Assembly: GCF_018967645.1 (NCBI RefSeq) | Contig: NZ_JAHLZF010000010.1 | Coordinates: forward strand, 34,204-98,203 | Source of the DNA: Allobacillus halotolerans | GTDB lineage: Bacteria > Bacillota > Bacilli > Bacillales > Alkalibacillaceae | Reading direction: 5' to 3' | Length of the DNA: 64,000 nt | Shown here: positions 51,156-60,811 of the stretch, in pieces | Layout: every line of letters starts with the position of its first letter | Position numbering within the stretch: the first letter of the stretch is position 1 | Program-made: the position numbers and the translations under genes | Notes under the pieces: model-generated | Databases searched by the model: none | What the model was told of the DNA's origin: nothing | The model's input: only the letters and a program-made list of their open reading frames with translations

Positions 51156-52064
51156 ATGGATATGCTAACGAAGCTTACGACAGAAAGACAAAACCAAAAA
51201 TCTTTGCAACTCGATCAGATGCCGGTCCGTGAAATTCTTCAGCTGATGAATGAAGAGGATCGTTTGGTTGCTGATGCGGTTGCCAAGGAGCTACCTTCAA
51301 TCGAGCAAGTGATTGAAAAAGTTTGCGAAAGTTTTCAAAACGGAGGGAGGTTATTTTACGTTGGTGCCGGAACGAGTGGACGGATTGGGATTTTAGATTC
51401 GGTTGAATGCCCGCCGACATTCAGTACTCCGCCGGAACAAGTACAAGCGGTCATGGCTGGCGGTCAGCAAGCGTTTCTCGTAGCTGTAGAGGGTGCTGAG
51501 GATCAAGAAGTGAATGGCAGGAATGATTTATCTCAAAGAAACTTGACTGAAAACGATGTCGTGGTCGGTATTGCGGCAAGTGGCCGCACGCCTTACGTGA
51601 TCGGCGCGCTGAAATTCGCAAAGGAAATTGGAGCAACAGCGGTCAGTCTCGCGAGTAATCAAAAGAGTGAAATCAGTCAATATGCCGATTACTCTATTGA
51701 AGTAGAAACAGGTCCGGAAATTTTGACGGGCTCGACTCGGTTAAAAGCAGCTACCGCTCACAAAATGGTATTGAACATGATTTCAACCATTTCCATGGTC
51801 AAGGTGGGGAAGGCTTATAAAAATTACATGGTCGATGTCAAAGCGTCTAATCATAAACTTCGCGAGCGCGCAAAATCGATTGTGGCAGAAGCCGCTGATG
51901 TTCGGTACGAAGAAGCGGAAGCTGTTTTACAAGAAACAGAATTTCAAGTGAAGCCGGCAATCGTCATGATCATGACAAATCAAACTTATGAATCTGTGAA
52001 ACTTGCATTGAAGGCGTCGAATGGATTCGTCAAAGAAGCGATTCAACAATTGCTGAAACAGTAG
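51156..52064 (+). CDS. murQ: N-acetylmuramic acid 6-phosphate etherase
   Basis: A 302-aa SIS-domain lyase that splits MurNAc-6-phosphate into GlcNAc-6-phosphate and D-lactate in the cytosol. Diagnostic motifs: YVGAGTSGRIGILDS, the catalytic Glu in VECPPTF, GIAASGRTPYVIGAL, and TGSTRLKAATAHKMVLNM; the C-terminal UBA-like helices are present. ATG 51156 has correct spacing from AGGAAGG; ATG 51150 is too close. First gene of an operon containing the other enzymes needed for muropeptide salvage. Confidence 0.96.
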   Translation: MDMLTKLTTERQNQKSLQLDQMPVREILQLMNEEDRLVADAVAKELPSIEQVIEKVCESFQNGGRLFYVGAGTSGRIGILDSVECPPTFSTPPEQVQAVMAGGQQAFLVAVEGAEDQEVNGRNDLSQRNLTENDVVVGIAASGRTPYVIGALKFAKEIGATAVSLASNQKSEISQYADYSIEVETGPEILTGSTRLKAATAHKMVLNMISTISMVKVGKAYKNYMVDVKASNHKLRERAKSIVAEAADVRYEEAEAVLQETEFQVKPAIVMIMTNQTYESVKLALKASNGFVKEAIQQLLKQ

Positions 52065-52070
52065 GTGATA

Positions 52071-53141
52071 ATGATGGAATTACAAAAAGAAATCCAGACC
52101 ATCACTGATTCTTTTCTAACAGAAAACTATTTTAATACAGTCGATCTCTTATTCAAGCAGGCTAATCACGAAATGGTTCGGCTGTCTTACTCGGATGGCA
52201 GGTGGATCAATGAACCGTCTAATCTATTGATTTTTGATTTGGCGAGTCTGACAAAAATCGTCACGACGACGGGGATTCTCAGATTAATCACAGAGAAGAA
52301 GCTATCACTCGATTCAACATTAGCTGAGCATTTACCGCTACCGAAGTCGCTTATAGGAAAAATCGGACACATCACGATTGAAGAACTATTAACACACTCA
52401 TCCGGTTTGAGGGCATGGTATCCATTTTATAGTCTACAAACGAGAGATTTTTTGGAAGCTTTAACCCAAATGGAACTCACACATAATCAAGAGAAAAAAA
52501 CGGTTTATAGTGACTTGAATTTCATGTTATTGGGTGAAGTAATCCAAGCAATTACAGATATGCGTCTAAATGATTTTGTGAATAGCGAAATCGTAAAACC
52601 TTTAGAACTTCGGACATTAACCTACGGGCCTGTAACGAATGACAAGACCGTTATACAGACAGAGTTCGGGAACCAGACAGAGAGAAAAATGTGTTCCGAA
52701 CGCAATACTTCCTTCGATGGTTGGAGAGATTTCGATCAAGCCATGAAAGGCGAAGTGAATGATGGCAATGCTCATTATTTTTTCGGTGGTCAAGCAGGCC
52801 ATGCAGGGTTATTTGGAAGTATAGATGATTTACAAAAAATACTAGATTTATATAGAAAAGGGGGACTACATAAAGGAACCGTCTTTATTGAGCAAGAGTT
52901 AGTCGACCGATCGCTTTGCTCGTTAATCGAACAAAGAGGACTCGGTTGGCATTCGGGTGAACCATTTCCGACTGGAGTTGGTCATACAGGATTTACAGGA
53001 ACATCGATTTGGCTTGACCGAACCAATGAGCTGACGGGGATTATTTTAACGAACCGCTTGAATGAATCGACACCAAAGAACATTAATCCTTATCGCTTGC
53101 AGGTACATCAAAAAGTAGTGGATTCGATTCAAAAATACTAG
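52071..53141 (+). CDS. Serine hydrolase, AmiE-like (beta-lactamase fold), cytoplasmic
   Basis: A 356-aa penicillin-binding/beta-lactamase-fold hydrolase with SLTK (Ser59, Lys62), the YSDLN motif and GHTGFTG in place of KTG. In B. subtilis, the murQRP operon contains amiE, an exported N-acetylmuramyl-L-alanine amidase of this fold. The present protein has no signal peptide, so it would cut the peptide from MurNAc or anhydroMurNAc inside the cell, after import. That fits an ABC importer in the same operon rather than a PTS (inference). ATG 52071 or 52074 follows AGGTGA closely. Confidence 0.85.
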   Translation: MMELQKEIQTITDSFLTENYFNTVDLLFKQANHEMVRLSYSDGRWINEPSNLLIFDLASLTKIVTTTGILRLITEKKLSLDSTLAEHLPLPKSLIGKIGHITIEELLTHSSGLRAWYPFYSLQTRDFLEALTQMELTHNQEKKTVYSDLNFMLLGEVIQAITDMRLNDFVNSEIVKPLELRTLTYGPVTNDKTVIQTEFGNQTERKMCSERNTSFDGWRDFDQAMKGEVNDGNAHYFFGGQAGHAGLFGSIDDLQKILDLYRKGGLHKGTVFIEQELVDRSLCSLIEQRGLGWHSGEPFPTGVGHTGFTGTSIWLDRTNELTGIILTNRLNESTPKNINPYRLQVHQKVVDSIQKY

Positions 53142-53154
53142 GAGGTAGGAACTC

Positions 53155-54753
53155 TTGAAAAACAAAAAAATTCTTTTGGCTTTGTTTGCGATTACATTCA
53201 TGATGTTGCTTGTGGCTTGTGGAGGAAGCGATGATGAAGGATCGTCCGGTGAAACAGATACGGAAAAAACGGAAGATACAAATACAGAAACGGAAGAAGG
53301 CAATGAAGAAGAATCGTCTGGAGAGCAAGTGTTGAAAATTGCGAACGATCAAGAACCGGCAGGACTTGATCCACATATTACACCAGCACATTCATCCGTT
53401 CGTGTTTATTCAAAAATTTACAGTACGTTAGTGCGTTTCGATGAAAACATGGAAATTACTTCAGATCTTGCGAAAGAGTGGGACTGGAAAGACGATACGA
53501 CACTTGTTTTCCAATTAAGAGAAGGTGTCACTTTCCATAATGGAGACGAAGTGACAGCAGAAGATGTCATTTATAGTTTTGAGCGTATTTTAGATGAAGA
53601 AACGGGTTCACATATTGCTTCTTATCTTGGTTCGATCGATAGCATGGAAGCAACGGACACTTACGAAGTTACGTTCCACTTAGCAAGTCCGGATGCAACA
53701 CTGTTAACGAATCTGACAAACTCTAGTGCAGCGATCGTCAATCAAGCAGTTGTTGAAGAAAATGGTGACTTGCAGCAGGTTGCAGTAGGAACAGGACCAT
53801 TCAAATTGGAAGAATGGGTTCCAGATAACCGTGTAACGCTATCCAAAAACGAAGATTATTATGTTGAAGGACAGCCAGCAGTAGACAAACTGGAATATTA
53901 CACAATGGTTGAAGAAGCTTCTAGATTATCAGCGGTGCGTACGGGTGAAGTCGATATGACTACTGTTACCGCACAATCGGCTGAGCTTTTGGAAAACGAA
54001 GAAAACGTCAATGTGATGGATTTTCAAACATTGGAATATAGCTATGTTGGTTTTGATATGAACCACGAAATCTTAAGTAATCAAAAGGTCCGCCAAGCAC
54101 TAAGTCTTGCGACGAACCGTGAAGCGATTGCGGATATCGTATGGAATGGCCAGGCGACAGTCAGTGGTCCGATTGCACCATCTATGGGGAACTGGTCGAT
54201 CGATGTGAAAGAACATGATCTTTATTCAAATGATCTTGATCAAGCACGTCAGTTATTGGAAGAAGCGGGCTATGGTGACGGCTTTGAAATTGAAATCACT
54301 GCAGCTTCTACGTATGCTGACATGATTGATACGGCTCAGATTCTACAGCAACAGTGGGCAGAAATCGGTGTCGATGCATCCATTAAGCAAGTTGAATGGG
54401 GCGAGTACATCGACATTTGGTCAAATACTTCTGCTGACGTTCTTGTCGGAAGAAACGGTTCCGGAAGTGACCCAGACCGTGCAATGAACTACTTCTTTAA
54501 TTCTGAAGGTTCTGCAAACGTATGGGGTTATGCGGATGAAGCGTATGATGAAATCGTTACAAATGGTAAAACAACGATTGATGATGAAAAACGTCAAGAA
54601 ATCTATGTAGAAGCACAAAATCATCTATTGGAACAGTCTCCAAACTTATTCTTAGTTTCTCCGAAGAACTATGTGGCTGTTCGGGACTCTGTTGAAAACT
54701 ATCAACCATACCCGCACAATGCTGAATATATTGTAGAAACAACGAAGAAATAA
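53155..54753 (+). CDS. ABC importer substrate-binding lipoprotein (family 5), muropeptide operon
   Basis: A 532-aa binding lipoprotein with lipobox LVAC-GG, an acidic linker and the family-5 fold (LDPHITPAHSSVRVYSKIYS, GVTFHNGDEVTAEDVIYSFE, GTGPFKLEEW, EEAGYGDGFEIEIT). TTG start 8 nt after AGGAGG. In this context it probably binds peptidoglycan fragments such as muropeptides, as MppA does in E. coli; binding of ordinary peptides cannot be excluded. Two hairpins separate it from the permease genes. Confidence 0.92.
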   Translation: MKNKKILLALFAITFMMLLVACGGSDDEGSSGETDTEKTEDTNTETEEGNEEESSGEQVLKIANDQEPAGLDPHITPAHSSVRVYSKIYSTLVRFDENMEITSDLAKEWDWKDDTTLVFQLREGVTFHNGDEVTAEDVIYSFERILDEETGSHIASYLGSIDSMEATDTYEVTFHLASPDATLLTNLTNSSAAIVNQAVVEENGDLQQVAVGTGPFKLEEWVPDNRVTLSKNEDYYVEGQPAVDKLEYYTMVEEASRLSAVRTGEVDMTTVTAQSAELLENEENVNVMDFQTLEYSYVGFDMNHEILSNQKVRQALSLATNREAIADIVWNGQATVSGPIAPSMGNWSIDVKEHDLYSNDLDQARQLLEEAGYGDGFEIEITAASTYADMIDTAQILQQQWAEIGVDASIKQVEWGEYIDIWSNTSADVLVGRNGSGSDPDRAMNYFFNSEGSANVWGYADEAYDEIVTNGKTTIDDEKRQEIYVEAQNHLLEQSPNLFLVSPKNYVAVRDSVENYQPYPHNAEYIVETTKK

Positions 54754-54770
54754 GTTCATTATTCAATTGA

Positions 54771-54857
54771 CCGAGCAACTCGAGTAGATTTACAAAATGT
54801 TGGTTGCTCCGGGTTAAAAAAGAATGAGAGGCTGCTTATTGATAAGCAGCCTCATCT
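54771..54857 (+). terminator. Two hairpins between binding protein and permease (partial termination)
   Basis: Hairpin one: CCGAGCAAC with GTTGCTCCGG (one bulge). Hairpin two: GAGGCTGCTTAT / ATAAGCAGCCTC, 2-nt apex spacing, followed by ATCTTTCT, a weak U-tract. Readthrough is expected because the permease ribosome site follows immediately; the structures likely lower permease expression relative to the binding protein. Confidence 0.7.
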
Positions 54858-54878
54858 TTCTACTTAAGGGTGAGATTC

Positions 54879-55823
54879 ATGTACGCATATATAATTAGAA
54901 GGCTTCTCATGATTATTCCAGTGTTGTTTGGTGTCTCGGTCGTTATTTTCTTTACGCTTCGAGTCATCCCGGGAGATGTTGCACAAACAATTCTCGGGAC
55001 AAGCGCTACAGAAGAATCATTAGCAGCACTACGTAATAAATTTGGTCTTAATATGCCGTTGTATGAGCAATATTTTACATGGATGTCCGGTGTGCTTGTC
55101 GGGGATTTCGGTGTATCCATGCGGACTGGGGCAGAAATTCTGCCGGAAATTTTAAGCCGCTTTGCGATCACGTTTGAATTGACCATTTTAGCAGCCTTCA
55201 TTTCATGGATTATTGCTATTCCACTCGGCATTATTGCTGGGGTGAAACGGAATACAAAAACGGACTTCTCCGTTCGGATCATTTCCTTATTAGGTGTGTC
55301 CGTTCCAAACTTTGCGTTGGCAACAATCTTAATCTTAGTTCTGTCACTTAGCTTCAATTACAGCCCGCCAGTCGGATATGTCGGTTTTTTCGAAGATCCA
55401 GTAAAGAATCTACAAATCCTTTTCTTACCTGCCTTTGTGCTTGGAACAGGAATGGCTGGAGCAGTCATGCGGATGACCCGATCGTCCATTTTGGAAATAT
55501 TGCGGCAAGATTTCATTCGTACTGTACGCGCTAAAGGTGTGAGGGAGCGAGTGGTCATTTTCAATCATGCTTTTAAAAATGCGCTGATTCCGATTTTAAC
55601 GATTATCGGGATGCAAATTGGCGTTTTACTCGGTGGTACGGTCATCATTGAACAGATTTTCTCTTTACCGGGATTAGGCCAAATGGTGTTAACCGGTATT
55701 AACCAACGTGACTTTACCGTCGTGCAAGGGGCTATTTTATTTATTGCTTTTGTTTTTGTCCTGATTAATTTGCTCGTTGACTTACTCTATTCTTATTTAG
55801 ATCCGAGAATATCGTACAAATAG
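54879..55823 (+). CDS. ABC importer permease, DppB type, muropeptide operon
   Basis: A 314-aa permease beginning YAYIIRRLLMIIPVLFGVSV, with six transmembrane segments and the ATPase-contact loop TVRAKGVRERVVIFNHAFKN. ATG 54879 follows AAGGGTGA; the in-frame GTG at 54870 is too close to it. Normal length and topology. The C-terminus LLYSYLDPRISYK matches the family. Confidence 0.93.
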   Translation: MYAYIIRRLLMIIPVLFGVSVVIFFTLRVIPGDVAQTILGTSATEESLAALRNKFGLNMPLYEQYFTWMSGVLVGDFGVSMRTGAEILPEILSRFAITFELTILAAFISWIIAIPLGIIAGVKRNTKTDFSVRIISLLGVSVPNFALATILILVLSLSFNYSPPVGYVGFFEDPVKNLQILFLPAFVLGTGMAGAVMRMTRSSILEILRQDFIRTVRAKGVRERVVIFNHAFKNALIPILTIIGMQIGVLLGGTVIIEQIFSLPGLGQMVLTGINQRDFTVVQGAILFIAFVFVLINLLVDLLYSYLDPRISYK

Positions 55824-55859
55824 TCTAGCATGGATGAGTCTTAAGAAAGTGGGATTCGA

Positions 55860-56690
55860 ATGAGAGATTTTACACGAAAAATAATAGAAGACAAAGTGGG
55901 GCTCGTCGGTCTGATCGGTGTTTTGCTTGTTGTCTTGTTGGCTATTTTCGCGCCGATCATCGCGCCTTATGCGCCGGATAAAATGCACACGCTGCATACG
56001 ATGGAAGGGCCGAGTTCCCAGTTTCTTTTCGGTACCGATGAATTTGGTCGCGACATTTTTTCCCGTGTCGTTTATGGTGCGCAAGTTTCCTTGCAAGTCG
56101 GCTTGATCGCCGTTGGAATCGGAGCATTTTTTGGCTTGTTGTTCGGTTTGTTGGCTGGTTTCTTTCAAGGGAAAATCGACCAGTTTATCATGCGGATCAT
56201 GGATATCTTTTTCGCTTTTCCGGATATTCTTTTAGCCTTGACGATTGTCGCGGTATTAGGACCGAGCTTGACGAACACGATGATTGCGATCGGTATTGTG
56301 TTTACGCCGGTTTTCACCCGTTTGATCCGTTCAGCAGTGTTGACCGTTAAGGAAAATGAATACATTACCAATGCAGAAGCGGTTGGAGTCAGCAATACGA
56401 AGATTATCGTCAAACATATTGCACCGAACGTAATGGCGCCGTTCATCGTACAAATTACCCTCGCTTTATCAGGTGCCATTTTAACAGAAGCCGGTTTAAG
56501 CTTTTTAGGCTTAGGTGTTCAGCCACCGGATCCTTCATGGGGCGTCATGCTGAATGAGAGTCGCTCTTATATGGAAATTGCGCCATGGATGATGGCGTTC
56601 CCCGTGACGGCAATCATCATTACAATTTTCTGTTTTAATCTATTGGGTGATAGTTTACGAGATTTGCTCGATCCGAAGTTAAAACAATAA
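55860..56690 (+). CDS. ABC importer permease, DppC type, muropeptide operon
   Basis: A 276-aa permease with six transmembrane segments, FGTDEFGRDIFSRVVYG, the EAA-like loop NAEAVGVSNTKIIVKHIAPN and the conserved GLSFLGLGVQPPDPSWG. Shorter at the N-terminus than the DppC-type protein of the other operon. The ribosome site (AAGTGGGA) is modest. It completes the membrane core of the second importer. Confidence 0.93.
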   Translation: MRDFTRKIIEDKVGLVGLIGVLLVVLLAIFAPIIAPYAPDKMHTLHTMEGPSSQFLFGTDEFGRDIFSRVVYGAQVSLQVGLIAVGIGAFFGLLFGLLAGFFQGKIDQFIMRIMDIFFAFPDILLALTIVAVLGPSLTNTMIAIGIVFTPVFTRLIRSAVLTVKENEYITNAEAVGVSNTKIIVKHIAPNVMAPFIVQITLALSGAILTEAGLSFLGLGVQPPDPSWGVMLNESRSYMEIAPWMMAFPVTAIIITIFCFNLLGDSLRDLLDPKLKQ

Positions 56691-56713
56691 CTTTTTGATA
56701 AAGGATGAAAAAC

Positions 56714-57916
56714 ATGTCGAAGTTAGGAATCGGTTTGATGTCAGGTACCTCTCTCGATGGAATTGATGCAGTTCTCTGCCGGGTTAATGGCACAGGCTTT
56801 GAAACTGAGCTGGAAGTGCTTGATGCCTATAGTATTTCTTATACCGACGCAGAGAAACAAAAAATCATGGCTTTATGCGATGAAGAGACGGCACGCGTGG
56901 ATGAGATTACGGCGATGAATTTTTATTTGGCGGAAAAGTTCAGTGAAGCGGTTTTGCAACTCGTCGATCAATCGGATTATTCGTTAAAGGATATTGATTT
57001 TATTAGCAGTCATGGACAAACAATCTATCATTTGCCGGATGAAGGGAAAAATGAGTTTCAACCGAAAAGCACACTACAAATCGGTGATATTTCGGTTATT
57101 TCTGAGCGAACAGGCTTGCCGGTCGTTGGCGACTTTCGGACTGCCGATATGGCAGCAGATGGACAAGGTGCACCGCTTGTATCTTTCTTGGATTACGTAT
57201 TTTTCAAAGATGAAAAGAAATCACGTGCTTTGCAGAATATCGGTGGCATCGGGAATGTGACATATCTTGGCCGTGGTGATGACCAGCAGCTGACTTCGTT
57301 TGATACAGGGCCTGGCAATATGGTGATCGATGAAGTGGTTTATCGGTTGTCGGAGAAAACGTTAACCTATGACAAAAACGGTGAGTGGGCTGCGAAAGGA
57401 CAAGTGAATAACGCGTTCGTCGATGAATTAATGCAGCATGATTATTTCTCACGGAAACCACCGAAGACGACCGGCCGTGAAGTGTTTGGAAAAGCCTATG
57501 TCGATGGTGTCATGAACCGGGCAGAAGCGATGAATCTATCAGCGGATGACCTCGTTGCCAGTGTGACGGCTTGGACGGCGAAAACCATTGCGAACAGCTA
57601 TAACGATTTCATTTTATCGGCGAATAAACCACTTGATGAAGTCATTGTTTCAGGTGGAGGCGGACATAACGAAACGCTTCTCCGATTTTTACAAGATGAT
57701 TTACCAGAGCAGCGTGTCACCACAATCGATGAGTTCGGAATTTCTAGCGATGTGAAGGAAGCTGCGGCGTTTGTCGTATTCGGCTATCATTTCTTACAGG
57801 GAAAAACCAATACAATCCGTGAGTTTACCAATGCGGACCATGAAGTCATTATGGGTAAGCTGAGCTACACACAACCACAAGCGTTCGAAAAGGTTCTTTC
57901 CATAAGGGGGAGTTAG
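56714..57916 (+). CDS. anmK: Anhydro-N-acetylmuramic acid kinase
   Basis: A 400-aa sugar kinase of the AnmK family: N-terminal GIGLMSGTSLDGIDAVLC, SHGQTIYHLP, VVGDFRTADMAADGQGAPL and SGGGGHNETLL are diagnostic. It opens the 1,6-anhydro ring and phosphorylates in one step, giving MurNAc-6-phosphate for MurQ. ATG 56714 is 9 nt after AAAGGA; ATG 56705 abuts it. Its position between the permease and ATPase genes of the importer shows that imported anhydroMurNAc species are the intended substrate (inference). 1,6-anhydro sugars arise from lytic transglycosylases. Confidence 0.96.
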   Translation: MSKLGIGLMSGTSLDGIDAVLCRVNGTGFETELEVLDAYSISYTDAEKQKIMALCDEETARVDEITAMNFYLAEKFSEAVLQLVDQSDYSLKDIDFISSHGQTIYHLPDEGKNEFQPKSTLQIGDISVISERTGLPVVGDFRTADMAADGQGAPLVSFLDYVFFKDEKKSRALQNIGGIGNVTYLGRGDDQQLTSFDTGPGNMVIDEVVYRLSEKTLTYDKNGEWAAKGQVNNAFVDELMQHDYFSRKPPKTTGREVFGKAYVDGVMNRAEAMNLSADDLVASVTAWTAKTIANSYNDFILSANKPLDEVIVSGGGGHNETLLRFLQDDLPEQRVTTIDEFGISSDVKEAAAFVVFGYHFLQGKTNTIREFTNADHEVIMGKLSYTQPQAFEKVLSIRGS

Positions 57917-57917
57917 C

Positions 57918-58913
57918 GTGGAAAGTTTGTTGGAATTGAAAGATGTTTCCATAGATTTTCAGTCGAAACGAAAATCATTTAACATCATCAAAAATATTAA
58001 TCTAAAGATTGACCGGAAAATGAAGTATGGCATTGTCGGTGAATCAGGCAGTGGCAAAAGCTTGACTTCCTTGGCAGTGATGAATCTATTATCGGATAAT
58101 CTATCGATCGGTCAAGGCGAAATTATTTTACGGACTGAAGAAGAAAAAGTGCTGAATCACTTAAGCAAAAAGGCAATGCGCGACGTTCGCGGTGAAGACA
58201 TTGCGATGATTTTCCAAGAGCCGATGACAGCGTTAGATCCGCTTTATACGATTGAATACCAAATCATTGAAGTGTTAAAATATCACCGCAAAATGAGTAA
58301 AAAAGAAATGCGTGAAAAAGCGATTGCGATGCTGACGAGTGTTGGTATTTCTCGACCGGAGAAAATCATGGACGATTATCCGCACCAGTTATCTGGAGGG
58401 ATGCGGCAGCGGGTAATGATTGCGATGGCGCTGATTACAGAACCGAAGCTGTTGATTGCCGATGAACCGACAACCGCGCTGGATGTCACCATTCAAGCGC
58501 AAATCCTCGACTTAATGAATGATTTAACCGAAGAACATGGCACGTCCATTTTAATGATCACACACGATCTAGGCGTTATTTTGGAGACGTGTGACCGGGT
58601 TGCCGTTATGTATGCGGGTCAAGTGGTGGAAGAGTCTACGGTCAAAAATGTGTTTGACAACCCGCAACATCCTTATACGCAAGGATTACTGAAATCGATT
58701 AAAACATTAGGCGACCGTTCTGAAAAGCTTTATTCCATTCCAGGTAATGTCCCGACACCAGATGAATATCAAGAGCTCGGTTGTCGGTTTGCAACGCGCT
58801 GTCCATTTGCTTTCGATAAATGTTTCAGCGAAGAGCCACCAGCATTTCAAGTAGGGGCAGATCAAACGAGCAAGTGTTGGCTTCACGATGAGGAGGCAAA
58901 TCCGAATGAGTAA
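57918..58913 (+). CDS. ABC importer ATPase, DppD type, muropeptide operon
   Basis: A 331-aa ATPase: Walker [10 protein letters not shown]-loop [11 protein letters not shown], signature [15 protein letters not shown], Walker [16 protein letters not shown] switch, and the C-terminal cysteine cluster [17 protein letters not shown] start after GGGGGAG, 1 bp after the anmK stop. Overlaps the DppF-type gene by 8 bp. Confidence 0.93.
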   Translation: MESLLELKDVSIDFQSKRKSFNIIKNINLKIDRKMKYGIVGESGSGKSLTSLAVMNLLSDNLSIGQGEIILRTEEEKVLNHLSKKAMRDVRGEDIAMIFQEPMTALDPLYTIEYQIIEVLKYHRKMSKKEMREKAIAMLTSVGISRPEKIMDDYPHQLSGGMRQRVMIAMALITEPKLLIADEPTTALDVTIQAQILDLMNDLTEEHGTSILMITHDLGVILETCDRVAVMYAGQVVEESTVKNVFDNPQHPYTQGLLKSIKTLGDRSEKLYSIPGNVPTPDEYQELGCRFATRCPFAFDKCFSEEPPAFQVGADQTSKCWLHDEEANPNE

Positions 58914-59886
58914 TCAGCCAGTTGTTTTGGAAGTGAAAAATTTAAAGAAGCATTTCCCGATTAAAGGGGGAGTCTTTAAAACAACCCAAGGCTACGTCAA
59001 AGCCGTCGATGGCATTTCTTTTTCCATTAAAGAGAATGAGACGTTTTCGATCGTCGGAGAAAGTGGTTGTGGGAAGTCGACGGCCGGTCGAACCATTTTG
59101 CGTTTGTTGGAACCGACAGAAGGAGAAGTTTGGTTCAATGGTGAAAATCTATATGATATTAAAAAACGGGCATTTCGGAAAAAGCGGAAAGATTTTCAAC
59201 TGATTTTCCAAGATCCTTATAGTTCCTTGAATCCAAGAATGACGGTCCAAGAGTTATTGGTCGAGCCATTATTGACGCATGATTTATGTTCGAAAAAAGA
59301 AGCGATTGAAAAAGCCAAGGAAATGGTTGACCGTGTCGGTTTATCGGAAAAACATTTAAGTAGATTTCCACATGAATTCAGTGGTGGTCAACGACAGCGG
59401 ATCAGTATCGCACGGGCGTTGATCGTTCATCCGAAATTGGTCATTCTTGATGAAGCTGTTTCGGCATTGGATGTGTCTGTGCAATCGCAAATTTTAAATC
59501 TATTAATAGACTTGCAGGAAGAGTTTGAACTCACGTATATTTTTATTTCGCACGACTTGAACGTTGTCAAGCATTTAAGTGACAGGGTCGGTGTCATGTA
59601 TTTAGGACAAATGATGGAGCTGGCAAAAACGGACGATCTATATAAGGAGCCGCTGCATCCATATACGAAGGCTTTGTTGTCAGCAATTCCGAATCTGTCG
59701 ACGACTGAGAAAAAAGAACGGATCATCTTACAAGGTGACGTTCCAGACCCTTCTAATCCACCTTCTGGCTGTCCGTTTCGCTTGAGATGCCCTGCCGCCC
59801 ATGACCGCTGTGTGACGGAAAATCCAGTTTTCCAAGAAGTAAAGAATGACCATTGGGTTGCCTGTCATTTATATGATGAAAAATAG
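58906..59886 (+). CDS. ABC importer ATPase, DppF type, muropeptide operon
   Basis: A 326-aa ATPase: Walker [11 protein letters not shown]-loop FQDPYSSLNPRM, signature FSGGQRQRISIARAL, Walker B VILDEAVSALD (Ala where Pro is usual), and SHD switch. C-terminal CPFRLRCPAAHDRC. ATG 58906 follows GAGGAGG and overlaps the previous gene. Completes the importer. Confidence 0.93.
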   Translation: MSNQPVVLEVKNLKKHFPIKGGVFKTTQGYVKAVDGISFSIKENETFSIVGESGCGKSTAGRTILRLLEPTEGEVWFNGENLYDIKKRAFRKKRKDFQLIFQDPYSSLNPRMTVQELLVEPLLTHDLCSKKEAIEKAKEMVDRVGLSEKHLSRFPHEFSGGQRQRISIARALIVHPKLVILDEAVSALDVSVQSQILNLLIDLQEEFELTYIFISHDLNVVKHLSDRVGVMYLGQMMELAKTDDLYKEPLHPYTKALLSAIPNLSTTEKKERIILQGDVPDPSNPPSGCPFRLRCPAAHDRCVTENPVFQEVKNDHWVACHLYDEK

Positions 59887-59908
59887 CTGAAGAAGGAAAG
59901 GGATACTG

Positions 59909-60754
59909 ATGAATTCAGGGTTACTGATTGTGAAAGAAATGATGGAGAAGCTGCCGAATTCGGAGAAAAAAATTGCTCACTATATATTGGAACATCCGCA
60001 AGATACGGTTTCAATGACGGTGACAGAACTCGGGAAAAAAAGCGGAACAAGTAGTGCGGCCGTTATCCGCATGTGCAAATCATTGAAATTAAAAGGATTT
60101 CAAGATCTGAAATTGCGCATTGCGGGTGACTTGCAACGCCAACAACCAGTAGAAGAAAGAGACATTAATCGCAATGAATCGATTGATTCCATCTTGCAAA
60201 AGGTGACGACGATCAGTCAACAAACGATTCAAGAAACGGCAGATTTGCTGGATGTCGATCAACTAAGAAAAGCCGTTGAGGTCATTTTGAACAGCCGAAA
60301 CGTCCACTTATATGGAGTTGGCGCTTCTAGTATTGCTACCTATGACGCTCAGCAAAAGTTTTTGCGTATTAACCGGAATGCATTTGTGTTTTCGGATTTA
60401 CATATGGCTGCGACGACCATTGCCAATGGGACAGCAGAAGATACATTGATGGCTATTTCTTTTTCTGGAGAGACAAATGAAGTCATAAAATCTTTGCAAA
60501 TTGCCAAGGATTCCGGAATGAAGACGATCAGCTTGACGAAGTATGGTGACTCGACGGTGGCCCGTTTGGCGGATATTAACTTATTTACTTCAGCGACAAA
60601 GGAAGCGAACTTCAGAAGTGGTGCGACATCTTCTCGACTCGCCCAACTTCATGTCATCGATATTTTATTTATGTGTGTCGCTTCAAAAACATTTGATGAA
60701 ACGATCGAATACTTGGATTCAACACGACAAGTGATCCGTTCGTTGTATGAATAA
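59909..60754 (+). CDS. murR: RpiR-family regulator, MurR-like
   Basis: A 281-aa regulator: N-terminal HTH_6 domain (SEKKIAHYILEHPQ, SVTELG-like MTVTELGKKSGTSSAAVIRM, KLKGFQDLKLRIAG) and C-terminal SIS sugar-phosphate-binding domain (GVGASSIATYDAQQKFLR, MAISFSGETNEVIKSL). MurR proteins repress mur genes and respond to MurNAc-6-phosphate. Location within the murQ/anmK operon supports this identity. GAAGGAAAGGG precedes the ATG. The probable binding site is the AAATTTCA palindrome at the murQ promoter. Confidence 0.9.
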   Translation: MNSGLLIVKEMMEKLPNSEKKIAHYILEHPQDTVSMTVTELGKKSGTSSAAVIRMCKSLKLKGFQDLKLRIAGDLQRQQPVEERDINRNESIDSILQKVTTISQQTIQETADLLDVDQLRKAVEVILNSRNVHLYGVGASSIATYDAQQKFLRINRNAFVFSDLHMAATTIANGTAEDTLMAISFSGETNEVIKSLQIAKDSGMKTISLTKYGDSTVARLADINLFTSATKEANFRSGATSSRLAQLHVIDILFMCVASKTFDETIEYLDSTRQVIRSLYE

Positions 60755-60811
60755 GTAGAGGTTGTTTCGGTTGCGAACGTGATTACGTACTTATTTTAAA
60801 GGAGAGATTAT

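Noticed and set aside
54860..55357. Minus-strand 165-codon frame opposite the DppB-type permease
   Set aside because: Shadow of a clear permease coding sequence; no start signal or recognisable domain.
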